DNA of 64,000 bases from Enteractinococcus fodinae (GTDB lineage Bacteria > Actinomycetota > Actinomycetes > Actinomycetales > Micrococcaceae). The position numbers and the translations under genes were made by a program. The DNA lies in NCBI RefSeq assembly GCF_031458395.1, contig NZ_JAVDYJ010000001.1, forward strand, positions 1,116,001 through 1,180,000, given 5' to 3'. The notes under the pieces are model-generated. The model did no database searches. It saw only the letters and a program-made list of their open reading frames with translations, and was not told where the DNA came from. This document shows positions 9,617-18,266 of the stretch, piece by piece. Each line of letters starts with the position of its first letter. Position 1 is the stretch's first letter.

Positions 9617-10650
9617 ACTTCACCGCCATCGACTTCGAAACCGCCAACGGGTTTCGCGGCTCGGCCTGCGCCATCGGCGCGGTCAAATACCGCAACGGCA
9701 AACTCGTCGACACCCACTACAGCCTGTTGAAGCCCCCGGCCGGTTTTGACCGGTTCGACCCGCGCAACGTGGCCATCCACGGCATTACCCCCGAGGCAGT
9801 CGCCGAGGCACCGGCATTTGCCGAACACTTCGACGACCTCTATGCCTTTATCGACGATGATGTGGTCGTGGCCCACAACGCCGGTTTTGATATCGGTGTG
9901 ATCGAGTCCGGGCTGGAAGTCTCCAACCGATCGATCCCGCACATGGAATTTGCCTGCACCCTGACCATGTCGCGCAAAAACTATCAACTGGCCTCCCACG
10001 CGCTGCCCTCTGCGGCAGCCGAGGCCGGTTATGTCATCAACAACCACCACAACGCGCTGGAAGACGCCAAAGCCGCCGCGGCCATCGTCGTGGATGTCGC
10101 CAAACGACTGGCCGCCGCCTCATTTGATGCGCTGTTGGACGCCTCGGGCATGCAACGCAGAGTGCTCCGGCCGCGCGAGGTCGGCACCCAATTATCGCGT
10201 CCCACCAGACACGCAATGACCATGCCCGGCATGTTTGACGCCAACAACGGTGCAGTCTCCGTCGATCAGCTGCCCGATCTGATTCGCTGGCCCAACGAGG
10301 GCATTAACCCCCCGGCCAATGAACAAGCAGATCCGCGGCACCCGCTGTATGGTCACCACGTGGTGTTCACCGGCATGATGGGCCTGTCGCGTCAGGAAGC
10401 CAAGAACAAGGCCGCCGCCCACGGGGCCCAAACCCAATCTCGGATCGGCGCCTCCACCACCATGGTGGTGATTGGCGACGGGATCCGGGCCGAAGATCTG
10501 GTCAATGTCGAAACCGACCCGCGAATGCAACAACGCAAGATGCGTGAGGTGATCCAGCGTCGCAAACAGGGCCAGAACATCGTGTTGGTCACCGAGCCGG
10601 AATTCTTACTGATGCTCAACGAGAACTGGCCGCACGCCAGTGTGGTGTAG
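9613..10650 (+). CDS. DnaQ-like 3'-5' exonuclease fused to a BRCT domain
   Basis: Protein of 345 aa. Residues 1-165 form a DEDDh exonuclease domain: IDFETAN carries the first acidic pair, HNAGFDIGV the second, and HNALEDAKAAAAI the His-Asp motif. Residues about 235-325 form a BRCT domain with HHVVFTGMMGLSRQEA and a conserved-looking ATTMVVIGDG-type strand. BRCT fusions to polymerase-epsilon-like exonucleases occur in actinobacteria and suggest a repair or replication-proofreading role, perhaps at DNA ends. The gene starts by ATGA overlap with rdgB and probably ends the clpS-to-here run. Confidence 0.88.
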   Translation: MNFTAIDFETANGFRGSACAIGAVKYRNGKLVDTHYSLLKPPAGFDRFDPRNVAIHGITPEAVAEAPAFAEHFDDLYAFIDDDVVVAHNAGFDIGVIESGLEVSNRSIPHMEFACTLTMSRKNYQLASHALPSAAAEAGYVINNHHNALEDAKAAAAIVVDVAKRLAAASFDALLDASGMQRRVLRPREVGTQLSRPTRHAMTMPGMFDANNGAVSVDQLPDLIRWPNEGINPPANEQADPRHPLYGHHVVFTGMMGLSRQEAKNKAAAHGAQTQSRIGASTTMVVIGDGIRAEDLVNVETDPRMQQRKMREVIQRRKQGQNIVLVTEPEFLLMLNENWPHASVV

Positions 10651-10661
10651 CTGAGATCCCG

Positions 10662-11636
10662 TTAGAACGCGACGATGTTGGACTCCAGCCGCGAGTAACT
10701 GTCTTCCATCCCGGAGACCATCCCCGTATCGATGACCACATCGCGCAGTTCAGTCGTCGGATACTCAATGACGGTGGTGACCAGGGTGCCCTGGCTGACC
10801 TCGGCCAGATTGACTTCATTGGTCGTGCTGGCACCCTCGACGCCCAGCAGCCGTTCGGTCGTGATGAAATGATACGGCGCCTCGAAGGCTAAGAGCTCGC
10901 CGGTAAAACCGAACCGGTCGGTGCCTTCGACGGTTTCCCACTCATACCGGTATGATTCACCGACCTGCTGGGCAACATCGCAGGTGGTCATGACCCAACC
11001 GTCGGGTCCCAGCATCCACTGGCGAACCAACTCCGGGGTGTGGTGGGCCGCCCACACTTTGTCGATGGGTGCCCGGATGACACGACTGATTCGAATCACG
11101 GTGTCGGTCAGATACTGCAACTGGGCGATATGACTGGCCGAATAGGTCGACTCATCGGTCACGACCCCATCCAGCTGCCCCAGCGCTTCGCGTAAGCCCT
11201 CAACCATCTGCATGGCCATGAGCTGTTCCATCTCCTGGGCGGAGGAGAAGTGCGAGGTCGCCGTCACGAGCGAACCCAAGGTCGACTCTTCAAAGGCATA
11301 GACCGTGCGGACGGTAGGCAACTGGTCGTTGGCGGTGCCATCGGCGTGCGCAAATCCGTCGAGGACCTCAAATCCGTGCGGTGGGTCCACGCTGTTGAAC
11401 TGCCAGTACCCAAAGGTTTGTTCGCCGTCGGGCCCGGTCATGAGATACTCCGACCGGCCGCCGGGGCGGAACCCGTGACGGGTGAAGGTGGCCGGCCAGG
11501 TGGGTGGACCCCAAAATGCTTCCAACTGCCGTGGATCCACATATGCGTCCCAGAGCCGATGCACCGGGACGGGAAAATCCGCCACAATAGTGAGGGTGAG
11601 TGCAGTCGGATCGGTGTCGAGGGATCTGATCGTCAT
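10662..11636 (-). CDS. Tandem SRPBCC (AHSA1-like) domain protein
   Basis: Protein of 324 aa with two START/AHSA1-like domains. The first (about residues 12-150) includes FPVPVHRLWDAYVDPRQLEAFWGPP. The second (about 175-315) includes RVIRAPIDKVWAAHHTPELVRQW and a second sheet with an FEAPYHFITTERL segment. AHSA1-like folds bind hydrophobic ligands or partner proteins; single-domain relatives occur here at 58759 and 60562. The start ATG 11636 has a GGAAGG site eight bases upstream; a longer version from GTG 11663 lacks one. The role is unknown. An internal duplication of the domain is the simplest origin. Confidence 0.85.
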   Translation of the reverse strand: MTIRSLDTDPTALTLTIVADFPVPVHRLWDAYVDPRQLEAFWGPPTWPATFTRHGFRPGGRSEYLMTGPDGEQTFGYWQFNSVDPPHGFEVLDGFAHADGTANDQLPTVRTVYAFEESTLGSLVTATSHFSSAQEMEQLMAMQMVEGLREALGQLDGVVTDESTYSASHIAQLQYLTDTVIRISRVIRAPIDKVWAAHHTPELVRQWMLGPDGWVMTTCDVAQQVGESYRYEWETVEGTDRFGFTGELLAFEAPYHFITTERLLGVEGASTTNEVNLAEVSQGTLVTTVIEYPTTELRDVVIDTGMVSGMEDSYSRLESNIVAF

Positions 11637-12073
11637 CGTCGGGACCTTCCGTGCAAGAACCACGCGCGACCTCCCTGACTCGGGGTGTCAGCATGCCGCT
11701 TTGGGAGCTTTGACGCTACGCCGACGACCGGTAGCGGTCAAGAGATCTGGAAGCTGGAAAAACACGCACTTTCAACCTTTATTACCGTTCGGTAACTAGG
11801 GTGAGGGAATTTTATGACCTCTGACTTGCGGGTTTATTTCGGGGGTTGAAACCGGGGGTGAAAATCACCTTGACCCCCGGTAAAACACGAATCCTTCTCT
11901 AGGCTGTCCTGTGGGCCATTTCACTGCACCGAGGCCTCCGCGAGTCACATGACCCTGCGGTCAGCTACGACCATGACACAGACAGGCACCCGATCCATGC
12001 CCCTCATTGACCTCACACCGCGAAGTCCGCACACCCGCACCACAACTCGTCTCACATCCAAAGGTGGTGCACT
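11637..12073. promoter_or_regulatory. 437-bp divergent control region ahead of the exopolysaccharide-like operon
   Basis: No gene seen. The region holds a TetR-operator-like palindrome, TTACCGTTCGGTAA (11782-11795). It also holds a strong inverted repeat, ACCGGGGGT / ACCCCCGGT (11851-11859 and 11873-11881), whose loop contains GGTGA/TCACC. The long untranslated stretch between these and the GTG at 12074 could be a structured leader, but I do not recognise a known riboswitch class. An AAAGGTGG ribosome-binding site precedes the first operon gene. Confidence 0.5.
11782..11795. promoter_or_regulatory. Putative TetR-family operator palindrome
   Basis: TTACCGTTCGGTAA, two 6-bp inverted arms around a TT centre. 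It resembles operators of TetR-type repressors. It lies between the SRPBCC gene and the exopolysaccharide-like operon; no adjacent TetR gene is present. Confidence 0.45.
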
Positions 12074-12337
12074 GTGAAGTTAGATTACTCGGCAATCATT
12101 GATGTCACCCCTGCACTGGCCGTCATAGAAGACACCAGCAGATTACTCTTGACCGTCGGAGTGGGACTTTTCCTGGCGTATATCGTGCTGCTTGTCGGGG
12201 CCAATATGGTCGGCGTGATACACCGACTCGTCATCCAGGGCCGTCGTACCAAAAACATTCAGCGTCAAGGCAAGGCGCCAGCCCACCAGGCCCAGGTGGC
12301 CGGTGTCGCTCGAGCCATGGAACGAGAAGCCGCATGA
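12074..12337 (+). CDS. Small membrane protein, first gene of the exopolysaccharide-like operon
   Basis: Protein of 87 aa, no family recognised. It has one clear hydrophobic segment (about residues 23-47, LLLTVGVGLFLAYIVLLVGANMVG) followed by a basic, probably cytoplasmic tail rich in Arg, Gln and Lys. The GTG start has AAAGGTGG upstream. Its stop overlaps the glycosyltransferase start by ATGA, so it is probably co-translated with it. Small membrane subunits accompany processive glycosyltransferases such as PgaA-D/IcaD, where they support synthase activity. That role here is inferred only from position. Confidence 0.75.
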   Translation: MKLDYSAIIDVTPALAVIEDTSRLLLTVGVGLFLAYIVLLVGANMVGVIHRLVIQGRRTKNIQRQGKAPAHQAQVAGVARAMEREAA

Positions 12338-13692
12338 TCGCTGTTTTCGGACAAACCATTGATCTCATACTCATCATCGCTCTGGTCTTGATCCTGGGCG
12401 GTGTCGCCTACGGAGTGATGCTGTTCATCCTGTCGCGCTTTGAACCCAGAAGACCACTGGAAAACCGACTGCGCTCCCACCTGATGACGCACCCCAAAGA
12501 CCGCGATGTCGTCTTCCTCATTCCATGTCTCAACGAAGAAGAAGTCATTAGCGCCAGCCTGGCACGGCTCACCGCCTTGGACCACCAAAAGATACACATT
12601 CTGGTCATTGATGACGGCTCGGATGATTCCACGGCGCAGCTCGTGATGGAGAATCCCGACCCGCGCGTCAAACTGCTGCGTCGTATGCTTCCCAATGCCC
12701 GACAAGGCAAAGGTCAAGCGCTCAACGCGGGCATCCAACATATCCGTGAGGGGGCGCTAGGCCCCGATTTTGACCCCTCGAGCGCCATTATCGTCGTCGT
12801 TGACGCTGATGGAAGGCTTGAACCCCACGCCCTAGACGTCGTGCTGCCAAGCTTCGACGACCCGCAACTGGGCGGGATACAAATCGGGGTGCGCATCAAC
12901 AACCGCAAAGCCAACCTCCTGGCACGAATGCAGGATATCGAGTTCGTCCTATATACCAGGGTCTTTCAACGAGGCCGACGCCACTTGGGCTCCGTTGGGC
13001 TCGGGGGCAACGGCCAGTTCGTTCGGTTGAATGCGCTCAACAGCCTCGGCACCAAACCCTGGACGGACTCACTGGCCGAAGACCTCGACTTAGGAATCCG
13101 GCTTATGCTCGCCGGATGGACCACTGAATTTTGCTCTGAAACCTCGGTTCATCAACAAGGTTTGGTCGATATCAAACGCTGGGTCAAACAACGCACCCGC
13201 TGGTTTCAAGGTCACCTGCAGTCTTGGGAATTGATGCCCTGGGTGCTGGGCACGCTGCGCGGCACACGCCGCCTAGACCTGGGATATCACATCACCAGCC
13301 CGTACCTCTTGCTCGTGGCCTCGCTATTTACTGTCGCCTTTGGTTTGTGGACGGTCGACCTGGGCTTCGACCTGGCTACTGGAACCCTGGCGTTTTCCGC
13401 ATGGTGGGTTTCCGCCTATGTCGTCGCATTTGGTCCGATCCTGCTCTTCGGGACCCTGTACTGGCAACAAGAGCGTGACTCGGGTATCAGCTGGCTGCAT
13501 GCAGTGTTGGTGTTCCACCTGTTTGCGCTGTATGCCACCCTCTGGTACATCGCCGGCTGGCGAGCTGCCTACCGCATGCTGACGGGTCGCAACGGCTGGG
13601 CCAAAACAGACCGCATGAAAGAACCAGCAAAGGACCTCACCGATGTCACATCCGTCTCGCAGAGCGCGTCGGGCAGTTCAAACCTCGCCTAA
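12334..13692 (+). CDS. Processive membrane glycosyltransferase family 2 (polysaccharide synthase-like)
   Basis: Protein of 452 aa with the topology of PgaC/IcaA or cellulose-synthase-like enzymes: one N-terminal membrane segment (about 8-33), a cytosolic GT-A domain, and three C-terminal membrane segments. All hallmark motifs are present: DDGSDD (93-98), the DxD motif DAD (157-159), ED in LAEDLDLG (249-250), and QRTRW, the Q(Q/R)xRW motif (286-290). These define processive transfer from UDP-sugars with export of the chain. The sugar cannot be read from sequence. It overlaps its upstream partner by 4 nt and its downstream partner by 50 nt, so the genes are tightly coupled. The companion deacetylase-like protein suggests an N-acetylated polymer. 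Confidence 0.88.
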   Translation: MIAVFGQTIDLILIIALVLILGGVAYGVMLFILSRFEPRRPLENRLRSHLMTHPKDRDVVFLIPCLNEEEVISASLARLTALDHQKIHILVIDDGSDDSTAQLVMENPDPRVKLLRRMLPNARQGKGQALNAGIQHIREGALGPDFDPSSAIIVVVDADGRLEPHALDVVLPSFDDPQLGGIQIGVRINNRKANLLARMQDIEFVLYTRVFQRGRRHLGSVGLGGNGQFVRLNALNSLGTKPWTDSLAEDLDLGIRLMLAGWTTEFCSETSVHQQGLVDIKRWVKQRTRWFQGHLQSWELMPWVLGTLRGTRRLDLGYHITSPYLLLVASLFTVAFGLWTVDLGFDLATGTLAFSAWWVSAYVVAFGPILLFGTLYWQQERDSGISWLHAVLVFHLFALYATLWYIAGWRAAYRMLTGRNGWAKTDRMKEPAKDLTDVTSVSQSASGSSNLA

Positions 13693-14356
13693 ACGACGTG
13701 CACTCATCGGATGGGTGATTTTCGGAGTCGCCACCATTGCCATCGTGATCGGAGTGATGTGGGTCATGCGACCAACGGGCGATGAGGCGACATGGGCCCA
13801 GGGTGAGACCTATGGCGACTGGGTGGTCCGCTACACCGGCTACGGGACAGTCACCTCCGACGGGGAACGCATCACCCTAGAACCTCAAGCCGCAGCAGAC
13901 CATGCCATCACCCACGGGGGATTGGTGCACACCACGGGCCAGTGCCAAGAGGCCGATTTCGCCGTCAGTCTCAACACCGAATCCCAGGTGCGCCAGGGCA
14001 GCCCCAATATTTGGGAAGTCGGTTGGGTGCTCTGGAATTTCCAATCTGATACCCAGTTCTATGCTGTTGCGCTGAAACCCAATGGCTGGGAAATATCCAA
14101 GCAAGATCCCAACTACGAGGGAAACCAACGCTTCCTTGCCTCCGGAGATAGCCCGACCTTTCCGATTGGTAAAGATTACCGAGTGACGGTCACCCAAGAC
14201 AACGGCACGATGACCGTGTCTGCCGACGGACAAGAACTGGCCACCGTCACCGACAAAGAAACACCCTACCGTGACGGTGCCGTTGGGCTGTACACCGAAG
14301 ATGCTCGGGTGCACTTCTTCGACTTTGACCTACCCGACTGCGCGCGCTCACAGTAA
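13643..14356 (+). CDS. Membrane-anchored jelly-roll (LamG/DUF1080-like) protein
   Basis: Protein of 237 aa: a basic N terminus, one membrane segment (about residues 20-41), then an extracellular beta-sandwich domain. The pattern of DWVVRYTGYG, EVGWVLWNF, FYAVALKPNGWEISKQD, YRVTVTQDNGTMTVSADGQ and DGAVGLYTEDARVHFFDF resembles concanavalin-like/DUF1080 sugar-binding or hydrolase domains. The gene starts inside the end of the glycosyltransferase gene (50-nt overlap, different frame) with AAAGGAC upstream. In an exopolysaccharide operon the likely job is binding the nascent polymer at the cell surface. I see no clear catalytic residues. Confidence 0.75.
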   Translation: MSHPSRRARRAVQTSPKRRALIGWVIFGVATIAIVIGVMWVMRPTGDEATWAQGETYGDWVVRYTGYGTVTSDGERITLEPQAAADHAITHGGLVHTTGQCQEADFAVSLNTESQVRQGSPNIWEVGWVLWNFQSDTQFYAVALKPNGWEISKQDPNYEGNQRFLASGDSPTFPIGKDYRVTVTQDNGTMTVSADGQELATVTDKETPYRDGAVGLYTEDARVHFFDFDLPDCARSQ

Positions 14357-14382
14357 CCCACCTTGAGAAAGACTCATCACAC

Positions 14383-16155
14383 ATGTCCAAGACTTATAAG
14401 TTGTCTCCCGCTGCGCGTGCCCTGTTTGGCACAGTGTTGGTAGCGGTCCCTGCTGCAACCGTTGCCGGGCTTTTCCTCATCACCGACGACGGGATCGTCC
14501 CGCACGAGAACTCGGCACTGGTCGAGCAGTACGCTCAAGCCAGTCTCGAGGGAAGCTCGGCGGCAGACCCGCGCACCTTTTCGGCCTCATATGGGAAATC
14601 CGAGGGCACTGAAACGTTAGTGCTCTATGACGATGAGGCCGCCGAGGCTGAAAGTGCCGAAATGTATGCCATTGTGTCGGGAAACCTGGCAACGCATTTT
14701 GGCTCGGTCGAGATCAAGCCCCTTGACGAATACTCCGCCGGGGACCTTGCCGAGTACGACGGAGCAGTCTATGTGGGTACCGATTATCGAACGGACGTCC
14801 CGGAAGCTCTGGTCGATGACGTACTCACGGGGAATACCAAAGTCCTGTGGGTCGGTGAAAACGTCGAAGCCTTAGCTTCCGAGGGGAACCAAGCTGAATT
14901 TGTGGCGCGATATGGCTGGGACCCCAACACGATAGAGACCGTGGAGAGCAGCGACGTCAATCAGCTGTTCTATAATGACGCAGTGCTGAGCCGCTTTGAC
15001 GGTGCCGAAGAGGCTCGAGATGCCAACGGGGCCAAAATTCCACGGACGGTGGATACCCCGGTGATTACCGATCAGGATCGCGTTGAGGTCGTGGCGACCG
15101 CTAGCAGCGCAGAAGAAGGTGGGACCGATGAACATCCGTGGGTCATTCGGTCCGAAAACCTCACCCACCTGGTCGAGCTGCCGTATCACTTCATCGACCG
15201 GAACGAACTGTATCTAGTTTTTGCGGATTTATATTACGATTTATTGGCACCGGACACGAAGGAAAGCCAACGCGCGGCGGTCCGGCTTGAGGATGTCAAC
15301 GCCGAGTCCAGTCCCGAACAGCTTCGTGCCATCGCGGACTACTTACACGCTGAAAATGTGCCATTTCAGGTGGCTGTCATTCCGGTCATGATTGATCGCA
15401 CCCCTGACGAGGAAGACTTCTACGGACTGAGCCTGCAGGATTCTCCCGAGGTTGTTGAAGCACTCAAATACATGCAGCAACGCGGTGGTACCCTGATTCA
15501 GCACGGTACGACTCACCAATACGGTGCCGCTGATAACCCGTACAGCGGGCGCAGTGGTGACGACTATGAGTTCTACGGGTATGGCTGTTCGGCAACTGAA
15601 CTACCACCATTTGAGTGGGAAGAATGCGATAACAGCTCCTGGGTGCGAAAAAAGGATCCGCTGCCTAAAGACGATATCGATGATCATCGTGCCCGGTTGG
15701 CCCACGGCCGCGAGATCATGATCGAAGCCGGGCTGGGAGAACCCAAGATCTTCGAAACACCGCATTACACGGCGTCGGTGAATGCCTACACGGCGATGGC
15801 CGAAGAATATGACGCCCGCTACGAACAGGTCGAGTACTATGCCGGCATGCTCTCGGGCGGGGAGTTCACTTCCGAACATTCTTATGGCCAGATCTTCCCC
15901 TATGCCGTGCACGATATCTATGGGTCAACCGTGTATCCAGAGAACCTACAAAACCCCACCGAGAAAGAACAAAATAATCATCCGGCTCGGCCACCGCAAC
16001 TGCTGGTGGATCGTGCCGAAGCAAACCTGGCGGTCACCGAATCCACAGCAAGTTTTTATTTCCACCCGTTTCTGGACCTCGACTATCTGGCTGAAGTCGT
16101 CGATGGGATCAAAGACCTCGGATACGAATTCGTACCAGTAACTGAGCTGGAATAA
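14383..16155 (+). CDS. DUF2334 (polysaccharide-deacetylase-like) exported protein
   Basis: Protein of 590 aa with an N-terminal membrane/signal segment (about residues 14-33). A middle region reads like a Rossmann-type domain (ETLVLYDDEAAE, GAVYVGTDYR, TKVLWVGENVEAL). The C-terminal part, from about residue 295, is DUF2334, a divergent polysaccharide deacetylase barrel: VRLEDVNAESSPEQL (metal-Asp region), FQVAVIPVMID, LIQHGTTHQYG (His region), and FYFHPFLD near the end. Such enzymes remove acetyl groups from extracellular polymers; this one would act outside the membrane. It is the last gene of the operon and its stop codon abuts the stop of the convergent gene with no spacer. Confidence 0.8.
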   Translation: MSKTYKLSPAARALFGTVLVAVPAATVAGLFLITDDGIVPHENSALVEQYAQASLEGSSAADPRTFSASYGKSEGTETLVLYDDEAAEAESAEMYAIVSGNLATHFGSVEIKPLDEYSAGDLAEYDGAVYVGTDYRTDVPEALVDDVLTGNTKVLWVGENVEALASEGNQAEFVARYGWDPNTIETVESSDVNQLFYNDAVLSRFDGAEEARDANGAKIPRTVDTPVITDQDRVEVVATASSAEEGGTDEHPWVIRSENLTHLVELPYHFIDRNELYLVFADLYYDLLAPDTKESQRAAVRLEDVNAESSPEQLRAIADYLHAENVPFQVAVIPVMIDRTPDEEDFYGLSLQDSPEVVEALKYMQQRGGTLIQHGTTHQYGAADNPYSGRSGDDYEFYGYGCSATELPPFEWEECDNSSWVRKKDPLPKDDIDDHRARLAHGREIMIEAGLGEPKIFETPHYTASVNAYTAMAEEYDARYEQVEYYAGMLSGGEFTSEHSYGQIFPYAVHDIYGSTVYPENLQNPTEKEQNNHPARPPQLLVDRAEANLAVTESTASFYFHPFLDLDYLAEVVDGIKDLGYEFVPVTELE

Positions 16156-17064
16156 TTAGGTGGTGTGGCTGATCCACCGGTCCACGGTCTCTTCTAAGGC
16201 AACGTAGTTGTTCAGATACGATGGCGTCCCGGTGGCGGTATTTCCGAATATCGCACCGATCAACTGGCCGGCAAGTAAGGCGGTAGCCTGCGTGTTTCCC
16301 CCGAAATGTACCGCCTGAGTCACTGCGGCACGAAACAGCTGTTCGGGTGCGACCGGTTGTTCTAGAACGTCAGCCACCGCGCGAATCGCCGCGGGGAACA
16401 CCTGGCGGGCCGTTGTCGGAGAGTTGAGATCCTCGGATAATCCGGTGCGGATCTGCTGGGCCAGGTCGTCACCATCTTGCTGTTCGCCCAGCCACGACAG
16501 GACTTCGGTCACCGCGGTGATCAGGCTCTTGCCGGTGATGATGTGGTGCATAACGAGACTGTATGCCGTCGGGGTGAGCCAGTCAGCGTGGGTCAACACG
16601 GCGACCTGGCGAGACATGGTGGCCACCCAGTTGGTATCGACCTGCGGGAGCATACCCAGCGGGGCGGCACGCACTAGTGCATCGGTCCCGGTGGCATCCA
16701 CGCCGTGTGGTTTGCGCGGCAGCCCCATCTCCACTTCTTCTAATCCTGCTGTGGTCGCAGGCTCGACATCGCCGGGGTAGAGCTGATGGTCATCAATGCG
16801 ACGCGCGGGGGCGGGCGGTAGTCCCTCGGGGAGAGTCCCGAAACGGTTTTTATACCAGCGCAGCAGTGCCAACCAGATGGCGGCTGGCGGGTCGGCGGCC
16901 TCACCCCGGGCGGACCATTCCAGCACTTCGAGCAACCCGTCAGCAACATAGAGCGTCAGCTGGGTGCCGGTGGAATATTCGGTACCTTCTGGTTCAAGGG
17001 CGGCGGCTTCGGCCGCGGCACCCCCGTAGAACACCCCGGCAATGCGCGAAGAGAAGTTATCCAT
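16156..17064 (-). CDS. ADP-ribosylglycohydrolase-family protein with degenerate metal site
   Basis: Protein of 302 aa with the all-helical fold of the DraG family. The N-terminal opening ends in STGTQLTLYVADGLLE (31-46) and the C-terminal signature is HFGGNTQATALLAGQLIGA (about 253-271). In active members these are TDDTQMTL and GGDTD(T/S)xxAxxG, whose Asp residues bind two Mg ions. Here they read STGTQ and GGNTQ, so most metal ligands are missing. The fold is convincing but hydrolase activity is doubtful; it could bind ADP-ribose or be a pseudoenzyme. The gene is divergent from sbcD (47-bp spacer) and convergent with the exopolysaccharide operon. Confidence 0.8.
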   Translation of the reverse strand: MDNFSSRIAGVFYGGAAAEAAALEPEGTEYSTGTQLTLYVADGLLEVLEWSARGEAADPPAAIWLALLRWYKNRFGTLPEGLPPAPARRIDDHQLYPGDVEPATTAGLEEVEMGLPRKPHGVDATGTDALVRAAPLGMLPQVDTNWVATMSRQVAVLTHADWLTPTAYSLVMHHIITGKSLITAVTEVLSWLGEQQDGDDLAQQIRTGLSEDLNSPTTARQVFPAAIRAVADVLEQPVAPEQLFRAAVTQAVHFGGNTQATALLAGQLIGAIFGNTATGTPSYLNNYVALEETVDRWISHTT

Positions 17065-17111
17065 GGTCCACCACCTTAGCGTGTCCCACCCGGGGCCTTA
17101 CACTGGATGGC

Positions 17112-18266
17112 ATGCGTCTACTTCACACTTCGGACTGGCATCTGGGCCGCTCGTTTCATAACACGGATATGCTCGATGCCCAGCAACACGCCATTGATTT
17201 TATCGTGGATACCGTGACCGAACGCGCCATCGACATCGTGCTGATTTCCGGGGACGTGTATGACCGTGCGCTGCCCCCGGTGGACGCCGTGCAGATGTTT
17301 GACCAGGCGCTGGTGGATCTCCACGCCGCCGGAGCCGAAGTCGTTGTGACCTCGGGCAACCACGATTCCGCGATCCGGCTGGGCTTTATGTCGCGCATGA
17401 TGCGCGGAGTACACATCCGCACGATGCCCGAGGCGATCACTGACCCGCTGATCTTTGGTGACGAGCACCCGGTGTGCATCTGGACGGTACCGTATCTGGA
17501 ACCACGCCTACACGCGGCAGACTTTGAGGTGGCGGCTAACCACTACAGCATCATGACGCACGTCATGGACCAAGTACGCGCCGAGATGACCCAACGCGAG
17601 CTGACCGATGCGACCCACATCATGATGGCCCACCTGTTCGCGGCCGGAGCGTCGGCCTCCGAATCAGAACGTGACATCGGTGAAGGCACCGAGGTCGGGA
17701 CGCTGGGTCAAGTCCCGGTCGATATCTTCGCGGGGATGGATTACGTCGCCCTGGGCCACTTGCACGGCCGCCAGACAATGAGCGACACCGTGCGCTATTC
17801 GGGCTCCCCGGTGGCGTACTCGTTTTCCGAACACGCCCACCGAAAGGGCATGTGGTTGATCGAGACCGGTGACGAGTTGACCGTCGAACCCATCGATATT
17901 CCACAGCTCAAACGCCTGGCGGTGCTCAAAGACGAGATCACCCCGCTATTAGAATCCGACGAATATACCTGGGCCGAAGATGCGTGGTGCCAGATCACCG
18001 TGACCGACCCAAAACGTCCGCCGCACGCCTTCCGCCGGCTCAAAGCTCGGTTCCCCGGGATGCTGAACTTTATCCTGGCCCCTACCGGTAGCACTGAAGC
18101 GAAAACCACGTACTCGGATCGCATCGCCAAAGCCACCACCGATATGGACCTGGTGTTGGATTTCGTAGATCACGTCCGCAACCGGCCGGCCTCGGACAAC
18201 GAACAGCGCTGGCTGCGGGACGCCTTAGACCACGTCAACCGCGTCAAAGAAGGAGACGTGAAATAA
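17112..18266 (+). CDS. sbcD: Exonuclease SbcD (Mre11-type nuclease subunit)
   Basis: Nuclease subunit of SbcCD, which opens hairpins and processes DNA ends. The 384-aa protein has the calcineurin-like phosphoesterase motifs in order: HTSDWHLG, ISGDVYD, TSGNHDS, MMAHLF and GHLHG, all metal ligands present. Start ATG 17112 is chosen because MRLLHTSDWHLGR is the exact family opening; the frame continues upstream without homology. Its stop overlaps the sbcC start (TAATG), so the two subunits are translationally coupled. Confidence 0.96.
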   Translation: MRLLHTSDWHLGRSFHNTDMLDAQQHAIDFIVDTVTERAIDIVLISGDVYDRALPPVDAVQMFDQALVDLHAAGAEVVVTSGNHDSAIRLGFMSRMMRGVHIRTMPEAITDPLIFGDEHPVCIWTVPYLEPRLHAADFEVAANHYSIMTHVMDQVRAEMTQRELTDATHIMMAHLFAAGASASESERDIGEGTEVGTLGQVPVDIFAGMDYVALGHLHGRQTMSDTVRYSGSPVAYSFSEHAHRKGMWLIETGDELTVEPIDIPQLKRLAVLKDEITPLLESDEYTWAEDAWCQITVTDPKRPPHAFRRLKARFPGMLNFILAPTGSTEAKTTYSDRIAKATTDMDLVLDFVDHVRNRPASDNEQRWLRDALDHVNRVKEGDVK

